Shown one piece after another: positions 7,029 to 14,974 of a stretch of DNA of 33,939 bases. Every line of letters begins with the position of its first letter. Position 1 is the first letter of the stretch. The stretch covers positions 1 through 33,939 of the forward strand of contig NZ_JAGEOJ010000043.1 of NCBI RefSeq assembly GCF_017573505.1. The letters are read 5' to 3'. The DNA is from Actinomadura barringtoniae. GTDB taxonomy: Bacteria > Actinomycetota > Actinomycetes > Streptosporangiales > Streptosporangiaceae. The position numbers and the translations under genes were made by a program. Under the pieces are notes generated by a model, which worked only from the letters and a program-made list of their open reading frames with translations, did no database searches and was not told the origin of the DNA.

Positions 7029-10000
7029 CGCTCGCCGTCCTCGGCGGGAGCGGTGATGACGACCTGCCGAGTGCCGAGTCCCGTTCCGGCGCTGAGCCCG
7101 GCGCCCAGTTCGGCGAGGAACGCGGCGACGGCGGCGTCCGGGTCCAGGAGCGAGATGCCGCGGCGGGCGTAGGCGCGTTCGAGTTCGGGCGTGACCATGC
7201 CGCCGCCCGCGCTGGCCCACGGACCCCAGTCGACGGCGAGGACGCGGCCGTTGAAGCGTCCGGACCAGGCGTGCGCGAAGGTGTCGAGGGCGTCGTTGGC
7301 GGCGGCGTAGTCGGCCTGGCCTCGGTTGCCGTAGACCCCGGCGACGCTGCCGAAGAACGCCAGGAACTTGACGTCGGTGCGCAGCGCGTCGGCCAGCGCG
7401 AGGGCTCCGTCCACCTTGGTGGAGAAGACCCGTTCGAACGACTCGGCGTCCTTGTCGGCGAGCAGCCGGTCCTCCAGGAGGCCGGCGCCGTGGATCACGC
7501 CGTCGAGGCGGCCGTGGCGCGCGTAGACGTCGTCGATGACGGCCCGTACGGCCGCCGCGTCGCGTACGTCGGCTACGTGGTAGGTCGCCCCGGGCAGCTC
7601 GGCGAGCGTGGCGCGGATCTCGCGGGCGGCGAGGATCCGCGCGATCGCCGCCTCGATCTCGGCGGGCGCGCGCATGCCCTGCTCGATGAGCGCGGTACGG
7701 AGCTCTGCTGCGTCGCCGTCGAGGGCCGGGCCGTCGAGGGCCGGGCCGTCGAGGGCCGCGCCGTCGAGGGCCGGGCCGTCCGGGGTCGGGCCGTCCAGGG
7801 TCGGGCCGTCCGGACTCGTACGGCCGACGAGCTCGATCTGGCAGCCGGTGGCGCGGGCGAGGCCGAGGGCGGTCCGTGCGGTGATGCCACGGGCTCCGCC
7901 GGTCACGAGCACGACCGATTCCGCGGTCAGCGGCGGCGGTCCGGTGTCTGAGGCCAGGGGCGCCCGAACGGGCTGGAGGGTGATGCGGGCGTTGTCGGCG
8001 GTGTGGGCGACGAAGACCGGGCCTTCGGCGTCGCAGAGTTCGGTGAGGAGCTGGCGGGCGGCGCGGTGCGGCTCGTCCTTCGGATCGACCTCGACGGCGC
8101 GGACGGCGACGTCGGGATACTCGATCGCCGCCGTACGGGCGAAGCCGCGCATGCCCGCGCCGGGGATCGGGTCGCCCGAGCTCGTGGCCAGGAGCAACTG
8201 CGTGACGCCGCCGGTGAGCGCGGCGCGCAGGCCCTCGAAGGCGGCGGGCAGGACGGGCGCCTGGCCGGGGCCGAGGCCGCTGAGGTCGATGAGCCCGTCG
8301 GCCGCCTCGACGTCGGTGACCTGAGCTCCGTGTTCCTCCAGGAGAACGGCCAGGTCGAGCGCCACGCCGTGCCCGTCCTCGACGATCGCGAACCGCCGCC
8401 CGGTCAGGTCGGCGGCCTCGGCGGCATCGGCGGGCGGGAGCGGAACGGGCTCGATGACGTGCCGGTCGATGGCGCCCGGCGCGTCTTCTCCACCTTCGAT
8501 CCATTCGACGATGCCGCCGATGGTCTTGATGCGGACGACCTGCTCCACCAGTGACTCGTCCAGCGCGGTACCGGGAGCGGACAGGCCGAGCCGGTCGGCC
8601 AGCTCCCCGATGATCTCGACGCGCTTGATCGAGTCGATGGACAGGTCGGCCTCCAGGTCGAGCCCGGGGTCGAGCATGTCGCGCGGATATCCGGTCCGGC
8701 CGCCGATGATGTCGAGGACCGCCTCCATCGCGTTCACCGGCACCGGCGCCGACGCCACGGCCCCGTCGGGCTCCTGCTCGGGTTCCAGCTGGTAGACGAC
8801 GGGGTCCTGGATCGGCGCGGCAGGAGGCACGTTCGTGCCGAGGTAGCCGAGCATGACGTCGCGTTGCGCGGCGGCCATCTCGCGTGAGGCCCGCAGGTAT
8901 TCGAGGACCGTCGAGTCGCGGTCGGCCGCAACCGCGGCTGGAGCTGCCGCGATCCGGCGCGCGGGGCACAGGCCTCCGGACAGGTACTCGCCGTCGGCCG
9001 TACGGACGAGATGGCCGTTCACCAGCCAGCCCGGCCTGCGTTCGGGGATCTCGGCGGCCGGGATGGCGCGGCCCCCGAAGAGCGGCCCGGCGTCGACCGG
9101 GAGACCGGCGACGGCCAGCTCGGCGAGGGCGGTGAGCAGCCGCGTCAGCCCGTGCTCGCCGGGCACGTCGCACGCCACCGCCGTGTGCGGGCGGTCGCCG
9201 AGGATCTTGCCGACGAGGCCGGTGAGGACCCTGCCGGGCCCTGTCTCGACGAAGACGCGCGTGCCCGCCTCGTACATCGCCTCGATCTGCTCGGCGAAGC
9301 GGACCGGCTCGGCCACCTGCCGGGCGAGCAGTTCCCGCAACGCGTCAGGCTCGGCGGGATAGGCGGCGGCCGTGGTGTTGGACCAGACCGGGAACGCCGG
9401 GCTGCCGACGTCTGCGGCGTCGAGGCGTTCGCGGAACGTGCCGGACGCGGCGGCGACCACGGTGCTGTGGAACGCGCAGGCGACCGGGATCGGCTCGGCC
9501 TGGATTCCGGCGGCGCGCAGGGACTCGACGGCCCGTTCGACCGCGTCCGTCGGGCCTGAGATGACGCACTGCCGAGGCGCGTTGTGGTTGGCGATCACAA
9601 CGGACGGGTCGTTCAACCGCGCGCGGACGTCGTCGGCGGTGGCCTTGACCGCGGCCATCGTTCCGGGATCGCCGTCGGCGGCGGCGAGGATCGCGTCCGC
9701 GCGTTCGGTGCTGAGGCGCAGGAGCGTGGCGGTGTCGAACGTGCCCGCGGCCCAGAGCGCGGCGAGTTCGCCGTAGCTGTGCCCGGCGGCGAGGTCGGGC
9801 CGGACGCCGAGCGCGTCGAGGAGCCGGTGCAGCGCGATCCCGGCGACGCCGAGCGCGGGCTGGGCGACGCGGGTGTCGGTGATGGCGTCGCGTTGCGCGA
9901 CGCGCTGTTCGGGGGTGAACGCGGCGGGCGGGAACATCGCCGCCGCGATCCGTTCATCGACCCGGTCATCGAGCACTGTCCGCAGCCAGGGGAAGGCGAT

Positions 10001-13000
10001 CAGCAGGTCGGCGAGCATGCCGGGCCGCTGGCTGCCCTGCCCCGGGAAGAGGAACGCGACCTTCTCAGGGGCGGACGGCTCAGCGAGCGTGACGGCCGGG
10101 AGCCGGGCGGCCAGCTCGTCGAGGTCGGTCGCGACGATGGCCGCACGCGCGGGGCCCGGCGTCCGTTCGCGATGCGCCGCCGCAGCCAGCGAGCGGAGCG
10201 GCAACGGGCGCCCCGCCGCGTCGTTCGACCTTATGAGCGCCGCGAGTCGAGCCAGATCGTCATCGGCGCCGAAGAGGAAGAGCTCAGCGGGCCATTCATC
10301 CAGACCATGAGCGGGCTCGGGGCCGCCGTCGTAGCCGGTGAGGACGGCGTGGAAGTTCGTACCGCCGAAGCCGAACGCGCTGACTCCGGCGACGCGACCG
10401 GCGGCGGGAGCCGTCCAGGGCCGGGCTTCGCCGTCGAAGAAGAACGGGCTGGCGTCCGGCTCCCAGTAGGCGTTCGGCTCGCGCAGGTGCAGGGTCGGCG
10501 GCCGTACTCCGGCGTGCACCGCCCGCGCGGCCTTGATCAGCCCGGCCAGGCCCGCGGCGCACTTGGTGTGGCCGATCTGCGACTTCACCGAGCCGAGCGA
10601 CGCGCTGCCCGGGGCGGCACCGGACTCGCCGAAGACGCCGGTCAGGGTGGCCAGTTCGGTCCGGTCGCCGACGACCGTTCCGGTGCCGTGCGCCTCGACC
10701 AGCCCGACCTCGGCAGGGTCGATCGCGGCGCGTTCGTAGGCGCGTTCCAGCGCGAGCCGCTGGCCCTCGGGACGGGGCGCGGTGAGGCCGAGCGAGCGGC
10801 CGTCGCTGGAGCCCGCGACGGCCTTGATGACCGCGTAGATCCGGTCGCCGTCGCGTTCGGCGTCCGCGAGCCGCTTCAGCACGACGCACGCGACGCCCTC
10901 GCCGAGCGCGATCCCGTCGGCGCCGGAGTCGAACGTCGCGCACCGGCCGCTCGGCGACAGTGCGTGCACCGACGAGAACATCAGGAAGTCGTTGATGCCG
11001 TTGTGCACGTCGGCGCCGCCGCACAGCACCATGTCGCTGGACCCGGTGGTCAGCTCCTTGCAGGCCAGGTCGACGGCGGCGAGGGACGCGGCGCAGGCGG
11101 CGTCGACGGTGTAGTTCACGCCGCCGAGGTCCAGGCGGTTGGCGATGCGGCCCGCGATCACGTTGGCCAGCACGCCGGGGAAGGAGTCCTCGGTCAGGCT
11201 CGGCAGCTGCCGGTCCAGGTCGGCGGGCAGTTCGCCGTGGTAGGCGGGGTAAAGCGAGCGGAACCCGTACGCCCCGGCCAGGTCCGTTCCGGCCTCCGCG
11301 CCGAAGATCACCGAGCAGCGGGCGCGGTCGAACGGCCGGGTGGCGTAGCCCGCGTCGCCGAGCGCCTTGGCCGCCACGTCCAGGGCGAGGAGCTGCACCG
11401 GTTCGATGCTGGCGAGCGAGGCGGGCGGGATGCCGTACGCGAGGGCGTCGAACGGGATCGGCGGCAGGAACCCGCCCCACTTGGACGGCGTGCGGTCCCC
11501 GGCGAGTTCGGGGTCGGGATCGTAGAAGGTGTCGGCGTCCCAGCGCTCGGCCGGAACCTCCCGTACGGCGTCGGTGCCGGAGACGACGTTGCGCCAGAAG
11601 CCCGCGAGGTCGGCGGCGTCGGGATAGACGCAGGCCATGCCGACGATGGCGACGTCCAGGGGCTCAGGTCGGTGCTGCGGCCGCGCGGGCTCGAAGTCTT
11701 GCGCGCGGGCGGCGAGATGGTCCGCCGAGCCCTGGGTGACCTGGGCGTGCAGATCGGCGATGGTGGTGGTCGTGGCGTGCAGGGAGGCGACGTCGCCGAG
11801 CATGAACATGCCCTGCTCGCGCTGCTCTTCCTCTGGCACGCGTTCCAGCACGTTGTCTGGCCCGCGTTCCAGCACGTTGCCGGGGCGGCGCAGACCCTTG
11901 CTGGCGATGCGGAGGCGGCCGAGGTTGAGCTGTTCCAGCTCGGCCCACATGTCGCGGCGTTCCGCGCCCTGTTCGGCGAGGCGGTCCCGGGTGTGGGCGA
12001 ACGTGGTGACGTAGGGGGTGTCGGCGCAGCGGGTGGCGTGGCCGGGCGAGGTTTCCAGCAGGGTGGTCCGGGAGCATTCCAACGCGGCCTGTTGGTAGCC
12101 GGGCTGGATGGCGCCTGCCGCGACGGCCTCTTCGGTGAACAGGTAGGCCGTTCCCATGAGCACCCCCACCGAGGCCCCGCGTGCCGCAAGGGGTGCTGCG
12201 GCGGCTGCGACCATGGCGGCGGAGCGAGCGTCGTGAACGCCTCCCGCGAAGAGCAGGTCCAGCTCGGCAGGGGCGACTCCCTCGTCCGCAAGGACGCTGA
12301 GCTGTGCCTCCCACAAAGGCAGGCTTGCCCGCGGCCCGACGTGCCCTCCGCATTCCATTCCCTCGAAGACGAAGCGTCGCGCGCCCTCCGCGACGAATCG
12401 CTTGAGCAGGCCCGGGGACGGCACATGCAGATAGGTGCGGATGCCCGCCTCTTCCAGAGGCGCGGCCTGCGCAGGCCTGCCGCCCGCTATCAGCGCGAAC
12501 GGAGGCCTTACCCGGGTGATGGCGTCCAGCTGTTCGGCGCGCAGTTCAGCAGGGACGAAGCCGAGAACGCCGACGCCCCAGTCCAGGTCTCCCAGGCGTT
12601 CGGCCGTCTCCAGAAGCAGCCGGTGGACCTCATCGCCTCGCATGAGCGCCAGCGCCAGAAAGGGCAGGCCACCCTCCTTCGCCACCTGCTCGGCAAAGGC
12701 CGCCTGGTCGCTGACCCGCGTCATCGGCCCCTGGGCCACGTTCAGCCGTACGGCAGGGGCCTCGGCCACACCGGCGAGGATCGCCTCCCGGACGGCCTGG
12801 ATCACCCCGCCCGTGGTGGCGTACCGGTCGGCGAGCGGCGCGGCGAACGCACCCTCCTGGCCGATCGGCAGCGGCGCGGGCAGACCCGGCCGCGTGAACA
12901 CCCTGCGGCCATGCGTAAGGCTCGGCTCGCTGCCGTCCATGGCCCGGATCGCTGCGGAGACCGCAGCAGGCAGGACGGAGCGGGACTCGGTGGTGAGGGC

Positions 13001-13549
13001 GAGCTGTGCGTCGAGGACGACCCCGGCCGCTCCCCCGGCGACGACGCCCGCCGCCGTGTGCGGGCCGATGCCGCCCGCCGCCCAGACCGGCACGCCGGGC
13101 TCGGCCGCCAGCACGTGCTGGAGCAGCATGAACGTGGTGAGATCCCCGACGCGCCCGCCGCCCTCGTTCCCCCGCACGATCAGCCCGGCGGCGCCGTCCG
13201 CGATCGCCTGGGCGGCCTGCGCGGTGTCCCTGACCTCGACCAGGACCCGTCGCCGCCCGCCGTCCGACCACAGCCCGATCCCCTCGGGAACGGCGACCAT
13301 CACGGTGTCGACCTCGTCCGGGAGCGCGGACGGCGTCAGCGGGCAGCCGTCGGGGACGCGCACCGCGTACGGGCGGCGCAACCACGCGCCGAGCTCGGCC
13401 GCCGCGGACCGCGCGGCACCCTCGTCGCGGCCGAGGTCCAGGACCCCGAGCGCGCCGGCGCGGATCGCCGCCGCCGCCAGCCGGGGGTTCGGCTCGTCGA
13501 AGGGGGTGACCGCGATGATGAGCTCGCGGCCGGCCGGCGGAGAGGTCAC
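7025..13549 (-). CDS. PUFA-like synthase: tandem NMO/PfaD-like domains, KS, AT, ACP, KR
   Basis: The 2174-aa protein starts at a GTG seven bases after a strong AAGGAGGA ribosome site. Residues about 1-240 and 260-560 are two TIM-barrel units of the nitronate monooxygenase/PfaD enoyl-reductase type. The first has NEGGGRVGD and VWAAGGIGPHTAAGV; the second has GMECGGHVGPRASLPLWE (about 397) and LLFAGGVHDARSAAM. Then follow a KS (about 632-1070; VDAACAASL gives Cys819, EAHGTGT, QIGHTKCAAG), an AT (about 1160-1470; FLFPGQGSQ, GHSYGE gives Ser1258), one ACP (DLSIDSIKRVEI gives Ser1640, the PUFA-type motif) and a KR (about 1880-2165; LVTGGARGI, QADYAAANDALD). Together with the downstream KS-AT-DH protein it supplies all reactions for full or alternating beta-carbon processing in one iterative system. 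The fused flavin domains replace the usual stand-alone PfaD. Product and chain length cannot be read from sequence. Confidence 0.93.
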   Translation of the reverse strand: MTSPPAGRELIIAVTPFDEPNPRLAAAAIRAGALGVLDLGRDEGAARSAAAELGAWLRRPYAVRVPDGCPLTPSALPDEVDTVMVAVPEGIGLWSDGGRRRVLVEVRDTAQAAQAIADGAAGLIVRGNEGGGRVGDLTTFMLLQHVLAAEPGVPVWAAGGIGPHTAAGVVAGGAAGVVLDAQLALTTESRSVLPAAVSAAIRAMDGSEPSLTHGRRVFTRPGLPAPLPIGQEGAFAAPLADRYATTGGVIQAVREAILAGVAEAPAVRLNVAQGPMTRVSDQAAFAEQVAKEGGLPFLALALMRGDEVHRLLLETAERLGDLDWGVGVLGFVPAELRAEQLDAITRVRPPFALIAGGRPAQAAPLEEAGIRTYLHVPSPGLLKRFVAEGARRFVFEGMECGGHVGPRASLPLWEAQLSVLADEGVAPAELDLLFAGGVHDARSAAMVAAAAAPLAARGASVGVLMGTAYLFTEEAVAAGAIQPGYQQAALECSRTTLLETSPGHATRCADTPYVTTFAHTRDRLAEQGAERRDMWAELEQLNLGRLRIASKGLRRPGNVLERGPDNVLERVPEEEQREQGMFMLGDVASLHATTTTIADLHAQVTQGSADHLAARAQDFEPARPQHRPEPLDVAIVGMACVYPDAADLAGFWRNVVSGTDAVREVPAERWDADTFYDPDPELAGDRTPSKWGGFLPPIPFDALAYGIPPASLASIEPVQLLALDVAAKALGDAGYATRPFDRARCSVIFGAEAGTDLAGAYGFRSLYPAYHGELPADLDRQLPSLTEDSFPGVLANVIAGRIANRLDLGGVNYTVDAACAASLAAVDLACKELTTGSSDMVLCGGADVHNGINDFLMFSSVHALSPSGRCATFDSGADGIALGEGVACVVLKRLADAERDGDRIYAVIKAVAGSSDGRSLGLTAPRPEGQRLALERAYERAAIDPAEVGLVEAHGTGTVVGDRTELATLTGVFGESGAAPGSASLGSVKSQIGHTKCAAGLAGLIKAARAVHAGVRPPTLHLREPNAYWEPDASPFFFDGEARPWTAPAAGRVAGVSAFGFGGTNFHAVLTGYDGGPEPAHGLDEWPAELFLFGADDDLARLAALIRSNDAAGRPLPLRSLAAAAHRERTPGPARAAIVATDLDELAARLPAVTLAEPSAPEKVAFLFPGQGSQRPGMLADLLIAFPWLRTVLDDRVDERIAAAMFPPAAFTPEQRVAQRDAITDTRVAQPALGVAGIALHRLLDALGVRPDLAAGHSYGELAALWAAGTFDTATLLRLSTERADAILAAADGDPGTMAAVKATADDVRARLNDPSVVIANHNAPRQCVISGPTDAVERAVESLRAAGIQAEPIPVACAFHSTVVAAASGTFRERLDAADVGSPAFPVWSNTTAAAYPAEPDALRELLARQVAEPVRFAEQIEAMYEAGTRVFVETGPGRVLTGLVGKILGDRPHTAVACDVPGEHGLTRLLTALAELAVAGLPVDAGPLFGGRAIPAAEIPERRPGWLVNGHLVRTADGEYLSGGLCPARRIAAAPAAVAADRDSTVLEYLRASREMAAAQRDVMLGYLGTNVPPAAPIQDPVVYQLEPEQEPDGAVASAPVPVNAMEAVLDIIGGRTGYPRDMLDPGLDLEADLSIDSIKRVEIIGELADRLGLSAPGTALDESLVEQVVRIKTIGGIVEWIEGGEDAPGAIDRHVIEPVPLPPADAAEAADLTGRRFAIVEDGHGVALDLAVLLEEHGAQVTDVEAADGLIDLSGLGPGQAPVLPAAFEGLRAALTGGVTQLLLATSSGDPIPGAGMRGFARTAAIEYPDVAVRAVEVDPKDEPHRAARQLLTELCDAEGPVFVAHTADNARITLQPVRAPLASDTGPPPLTAESVVLVTGGARGITARTALGLARATGCQIELVGRTSPDGPTLDGPTPDGPALDGAALDGPALDGPALDGDAAELRTALIEQGMRAPAEIEAAIARILAAREIRATLAELPGATYHVADVRDAAAVRAVIDDVYARHGRLDGVIHGAGLLEDRLLADKDAESFERVFSTKVDGALALADALRTDVKFLAFFGSVAGVYGNRGQADYAAANDALDTFAHAWSGRFNGRVLAVDWGPWASAGGGMVTPELERAYARRGISLLDPDAAVAAFLAELGAGLSAGTGLGTRQVVITAPAEDGER
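7715..7812 (-). repeat. Seven 15-bp in-frame repeats inside the KR domain
   Basis: CCGTC motifs recur at 7716, 7731, 7746, 7761, 7776, 7791 and 7806, an exact 15-bp period. They encode an array of five-residue DGPAL/DGPTL units at about residues 1913-1944 of the large synthase, straight after the KR motif ELVGRTSP. The insert sits on a surface loop next to the NADPH-binding core. Confidence 0.9.
11839..11879 (-). repeat. 24-bp in-frame duplication in the synthase linker
   Basis: CGCGTTCCAGCACGTTG occurs twice, 24 bp apart, and encodes NVLERGPD followed by NVLERVPE in the linker between the second flavin domain and the KS. The reading frame is kept. Confidence 0.8.
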
Positions 13550-13554
13550 GGGGG

Positions 13555-13562
13555 TCCTCCTT
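13555..13562 (-). promoter_or_regulatory. Strong Shine-Dalgarno for the synthase operon
   Basis: The minus strand reads AAGGAGGA, then CCCCC, then the GTG at 13549. This near-perfect site fixes the GTG as start of the large synthase. It is the only gene of the operon whose start does not overlap an upstream gene. Confidence 0.85.
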
Positions 13563-13665
13563 AAGCATGCGGCGCACCCCGAGGCGGGAAAAAATTCGGT
13601 ATCGGCGGGGCGGGACGCACAAATCCGTCACGTCGCGCAGAATCGTCAGGGCTGGATAAAGGGCG

Positions 13666-13707
13666 TGTCAACAGCCCCTTTCAGCGGCCGGACTGGCGCT
13701 GTTGACA
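13666..13707. promoter_or_regulatory. Inverted repeat with a TTGACA box on each strand
   Basis: TGTCAACAGC (13666-13675) and GCTGTTGACA (13698-13707) are perfect 10-bp arms separated by 22 bp. Each arm contains a consensus -35 hexamer TTGACA, one per strand and facing outward. On the minus strand a possible -10 (GACGAT) lies 18 bp further and would give a leader of about 90 nt to the synthase operon. On the plus strand TGAGAT lies 19 bp away. The symmetry also suits a dimeric repressor covering both promoters. The function is inferred from layout only. Confidence 0.5.
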
Positions 13708-13821
13708 GCTGTGACCTGGGGTTTTGTGAGATCTCATGCTCGTGCGGCATGCGCCGGATACCGAGGGGGTCTCGACCGGGGCCCATGTGACCGGCCAGTA
13801 CGCCCGGTGCAGGATTTCCCG

Positions 13822-13857
13822 CCCATACCTATTCGGCATGGGACCCATACCAATTCG
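13822..13857. promoter_or_regulatory. 14-bp direct repeat with 22-bp spacing upstream of LysR gene
   Basis: CCCATACCTATTCG (13822-13835) and CCCATACCAATTCG (13844-13857) differ at one base and start 22 bp apart, two helical turns. On the minus strand the pair also contains TTGGTA and TAGGTA/AGGTAT at promoter-like spacing, directed at the synthase operon. Direct repeats in helical phase are typical of sites for activators that bind one face of the DNA, such as SARP-type proteins, but no such regulator is in the window. Confidence 0.45.
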
Positions 13858-13936
13858 ATCATGTGTCCTCTTCACGGCCTCGTGGAACTGTGAGCATGTG
13901 GGGAACGGGCGCCAACGAGTGGTCCAACACCGGTGA

Positions 13937-13946
13937 CAAGCGCTTG
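13937..13946. promoter_or_regulatory. Palindrome CAAGCGCTTG before LysR gene
   Basis: A perfect 10-bp palindrome ends 21 bp before the LysR ATG. The same element, with similar following bases (CTTGCC here, GTTGGC there), lies upstream of the next gene at 14929. An autoregulatory operator is likely; the shape also resembles LacI-family sites. Confidence 0.5.
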
Positions 13947-13967
13947 CTTGCCGGTTACGTTCCACGC

Positions 13968-14924
13968 ATGACTCTCCAGCAGCTGCGGTATCTCATCGCG
14001 GTGGCGGACCACGGGAGCATCACGGCCGCGGCGGCGGCGGTCTTCGTCGCGCAGCCCGCGCTGTCCCGCGCCATCCGGGCCCTGGAGCGCGAGCTGAACG
14101 TCGAGCTCCTCGCCCGGGACGGACGCGGCGTCGCCTTCACGTCCGAAGGCACGCGTGTGGCCCGGCTCGCCCGCACGATCCTGGCCACCGTGGACGCCAT
14201 CGAGGACGTCGGCCGCGCCGGCGGCACCCGCCACCTCGAAGAGCTGCGCCTGGTCACCACCCCGACCCTCGCCATCGACCTCGAGGCCGTCACCATCCCC
14301 GCGTTCACCGACGCCCACCCGGGCATCAGCGTGGACGTGCGGCGCTGCGACGGCCGTGAACTGCTCGTCCAGACCCTGTGCAAGGGCCACGCCGAGCTCG
14401 GCCTCGTCGACCTTCCGGTCGACGAGCAGCTGAAGGCCCACCGGGTCCAGGACCGCGAGGTGGTCCTGGTCTCACCGCCCGGCACCCCGCTCCCGCCCGA
14501 GGTCCCCATGCGGCTGATGGACGGCCTCCCGATGATCCTCGCCAACCGCGGCACCGGCCGCCGCACCGAGCAGGAGGCGATGTTCGCGCTGCTCGGCATC
14601 AGGCCGGTCGCCGCGCTGGAGTCCGACCAGCGCATCGCCTGGGTGTCGGCGGTCCTGGAGGGCGTCGGCTCGCTGATCTGGTACCGCGACATGGCCGAGC
14701 GCACGTTCGGCACCCGCGTGGAGATCCGCTCGTTCGACCCGCCGCTCATCCGCACGGTCGGCCTGGTCCACCAGCGCGGCACGCTCAGCCGGGCCGCGCG
14801 CTCCTTCCTGCTGTACGCCCGCCAGAACACCCCCACCCGCCACCGGCCGCTGGTGCCGGCCCCCCGCTCCCCGCTGAACGGCCCAGGTCGCATGCCGTCG
14901 ACGACATCACCCCATACCGCCTAG
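13968..14924 (+). CDS. LysR-family transcriptional regulator
   Basis: The 318-aa protein begins MTLQQLRYLIAVADHGSITA, the standard LysR opening, so the ATG at 13968 is preferred over upstream starts in the same frame. A winged helix-turn-helix lies at about 18-60 (AAAVFVAQPALSRAIRALER). A periplasmic-binding-like effector domain follows from about 90 (LRLVTTPTLAIDLEAVTIPA, DVRRCDGRELLVQTLC, AELGLVDLPVD). It is divergent from the large synthase operon across about 400 bp with several repeats, so it is a candidate regulator of that operon. The palindrome it shares with the following secreted-protein gene points also to self-regulation and control of that gene. The effector is unknown. The last 25 residues are Pro/Arg-rich and probably disordered. 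Confidence 0.93.
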   Translation: MTLQQLRYLIAVADHGSITAAAAAVFVAQPALSRAIRALERELNVELLARDGRGVAFTSEGTRVARLARTILATVDAIEDVGRAGGTRHLEELRLVTTPTLAIDLEAVTIPAFTDAHPGISVDVRRCDGRELLVQTLCKGHAELGLVDLPVDEQLKAHRVQDREVVLVSPPGTPLPPEVPMRLMDGLPMILANRGTGRRTEQEAMFALLGIRPVAALESDQRIAWVSAVLEGVGSLIWYRDMAERTFGTRVEIRSFDPPLIRTVGLVHQRGTLSRAARSFLLYARQNTPTRHRPLVPAPRSPLNGPGRMPSTTSPHTA

Positions 14925-14928
14925 GCAT

Positions 14929-14938
14929 CAAGCGCTTG
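14929..14938. promoter_or_regulatory. Second CAAGCGCTTG palindrome, before secreted protein gene
   Basis: The 10-bp palindrome starts five bases after the LysR stop and ends 36 bp before the next ATG. The match to the element at 13937 extends on the right (14 of 16 bases), so the two sites probably bind the same protein. Confidence 0.5.
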
Positions 14939-14974
14939 GTTGGCAGTCGCACCCGGGGCCGCCACATTGGCAGC

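Noticed and set aside
7028..9173. Extension of the KS-AT-DH synthase frame upstream to 9173
   Set aside because: The added part is an Arg-rich shadow of the KR/ACP end of the neighbouring synthase. The GTG at 7028, overlapping the upstream stop and directly before the KS opening, is the natural start.
9584..13564. A 1326-codon open frame on the plus strand opposite the large synthase
   Set aside because: It is the antisense of the synthase gene. Its product is Gly/Arg/Val/Glu-rich with no domain, and the minus-strand frame has all KS, AT and flavin motifs.
14378..14974. Extension of the secreted propeller gene back into the LysR gene
   Set aside because: The upstream part is an Arg/Pro-rich shadow of LysR. 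The ATG at 14975 begins a proper signal peptide.
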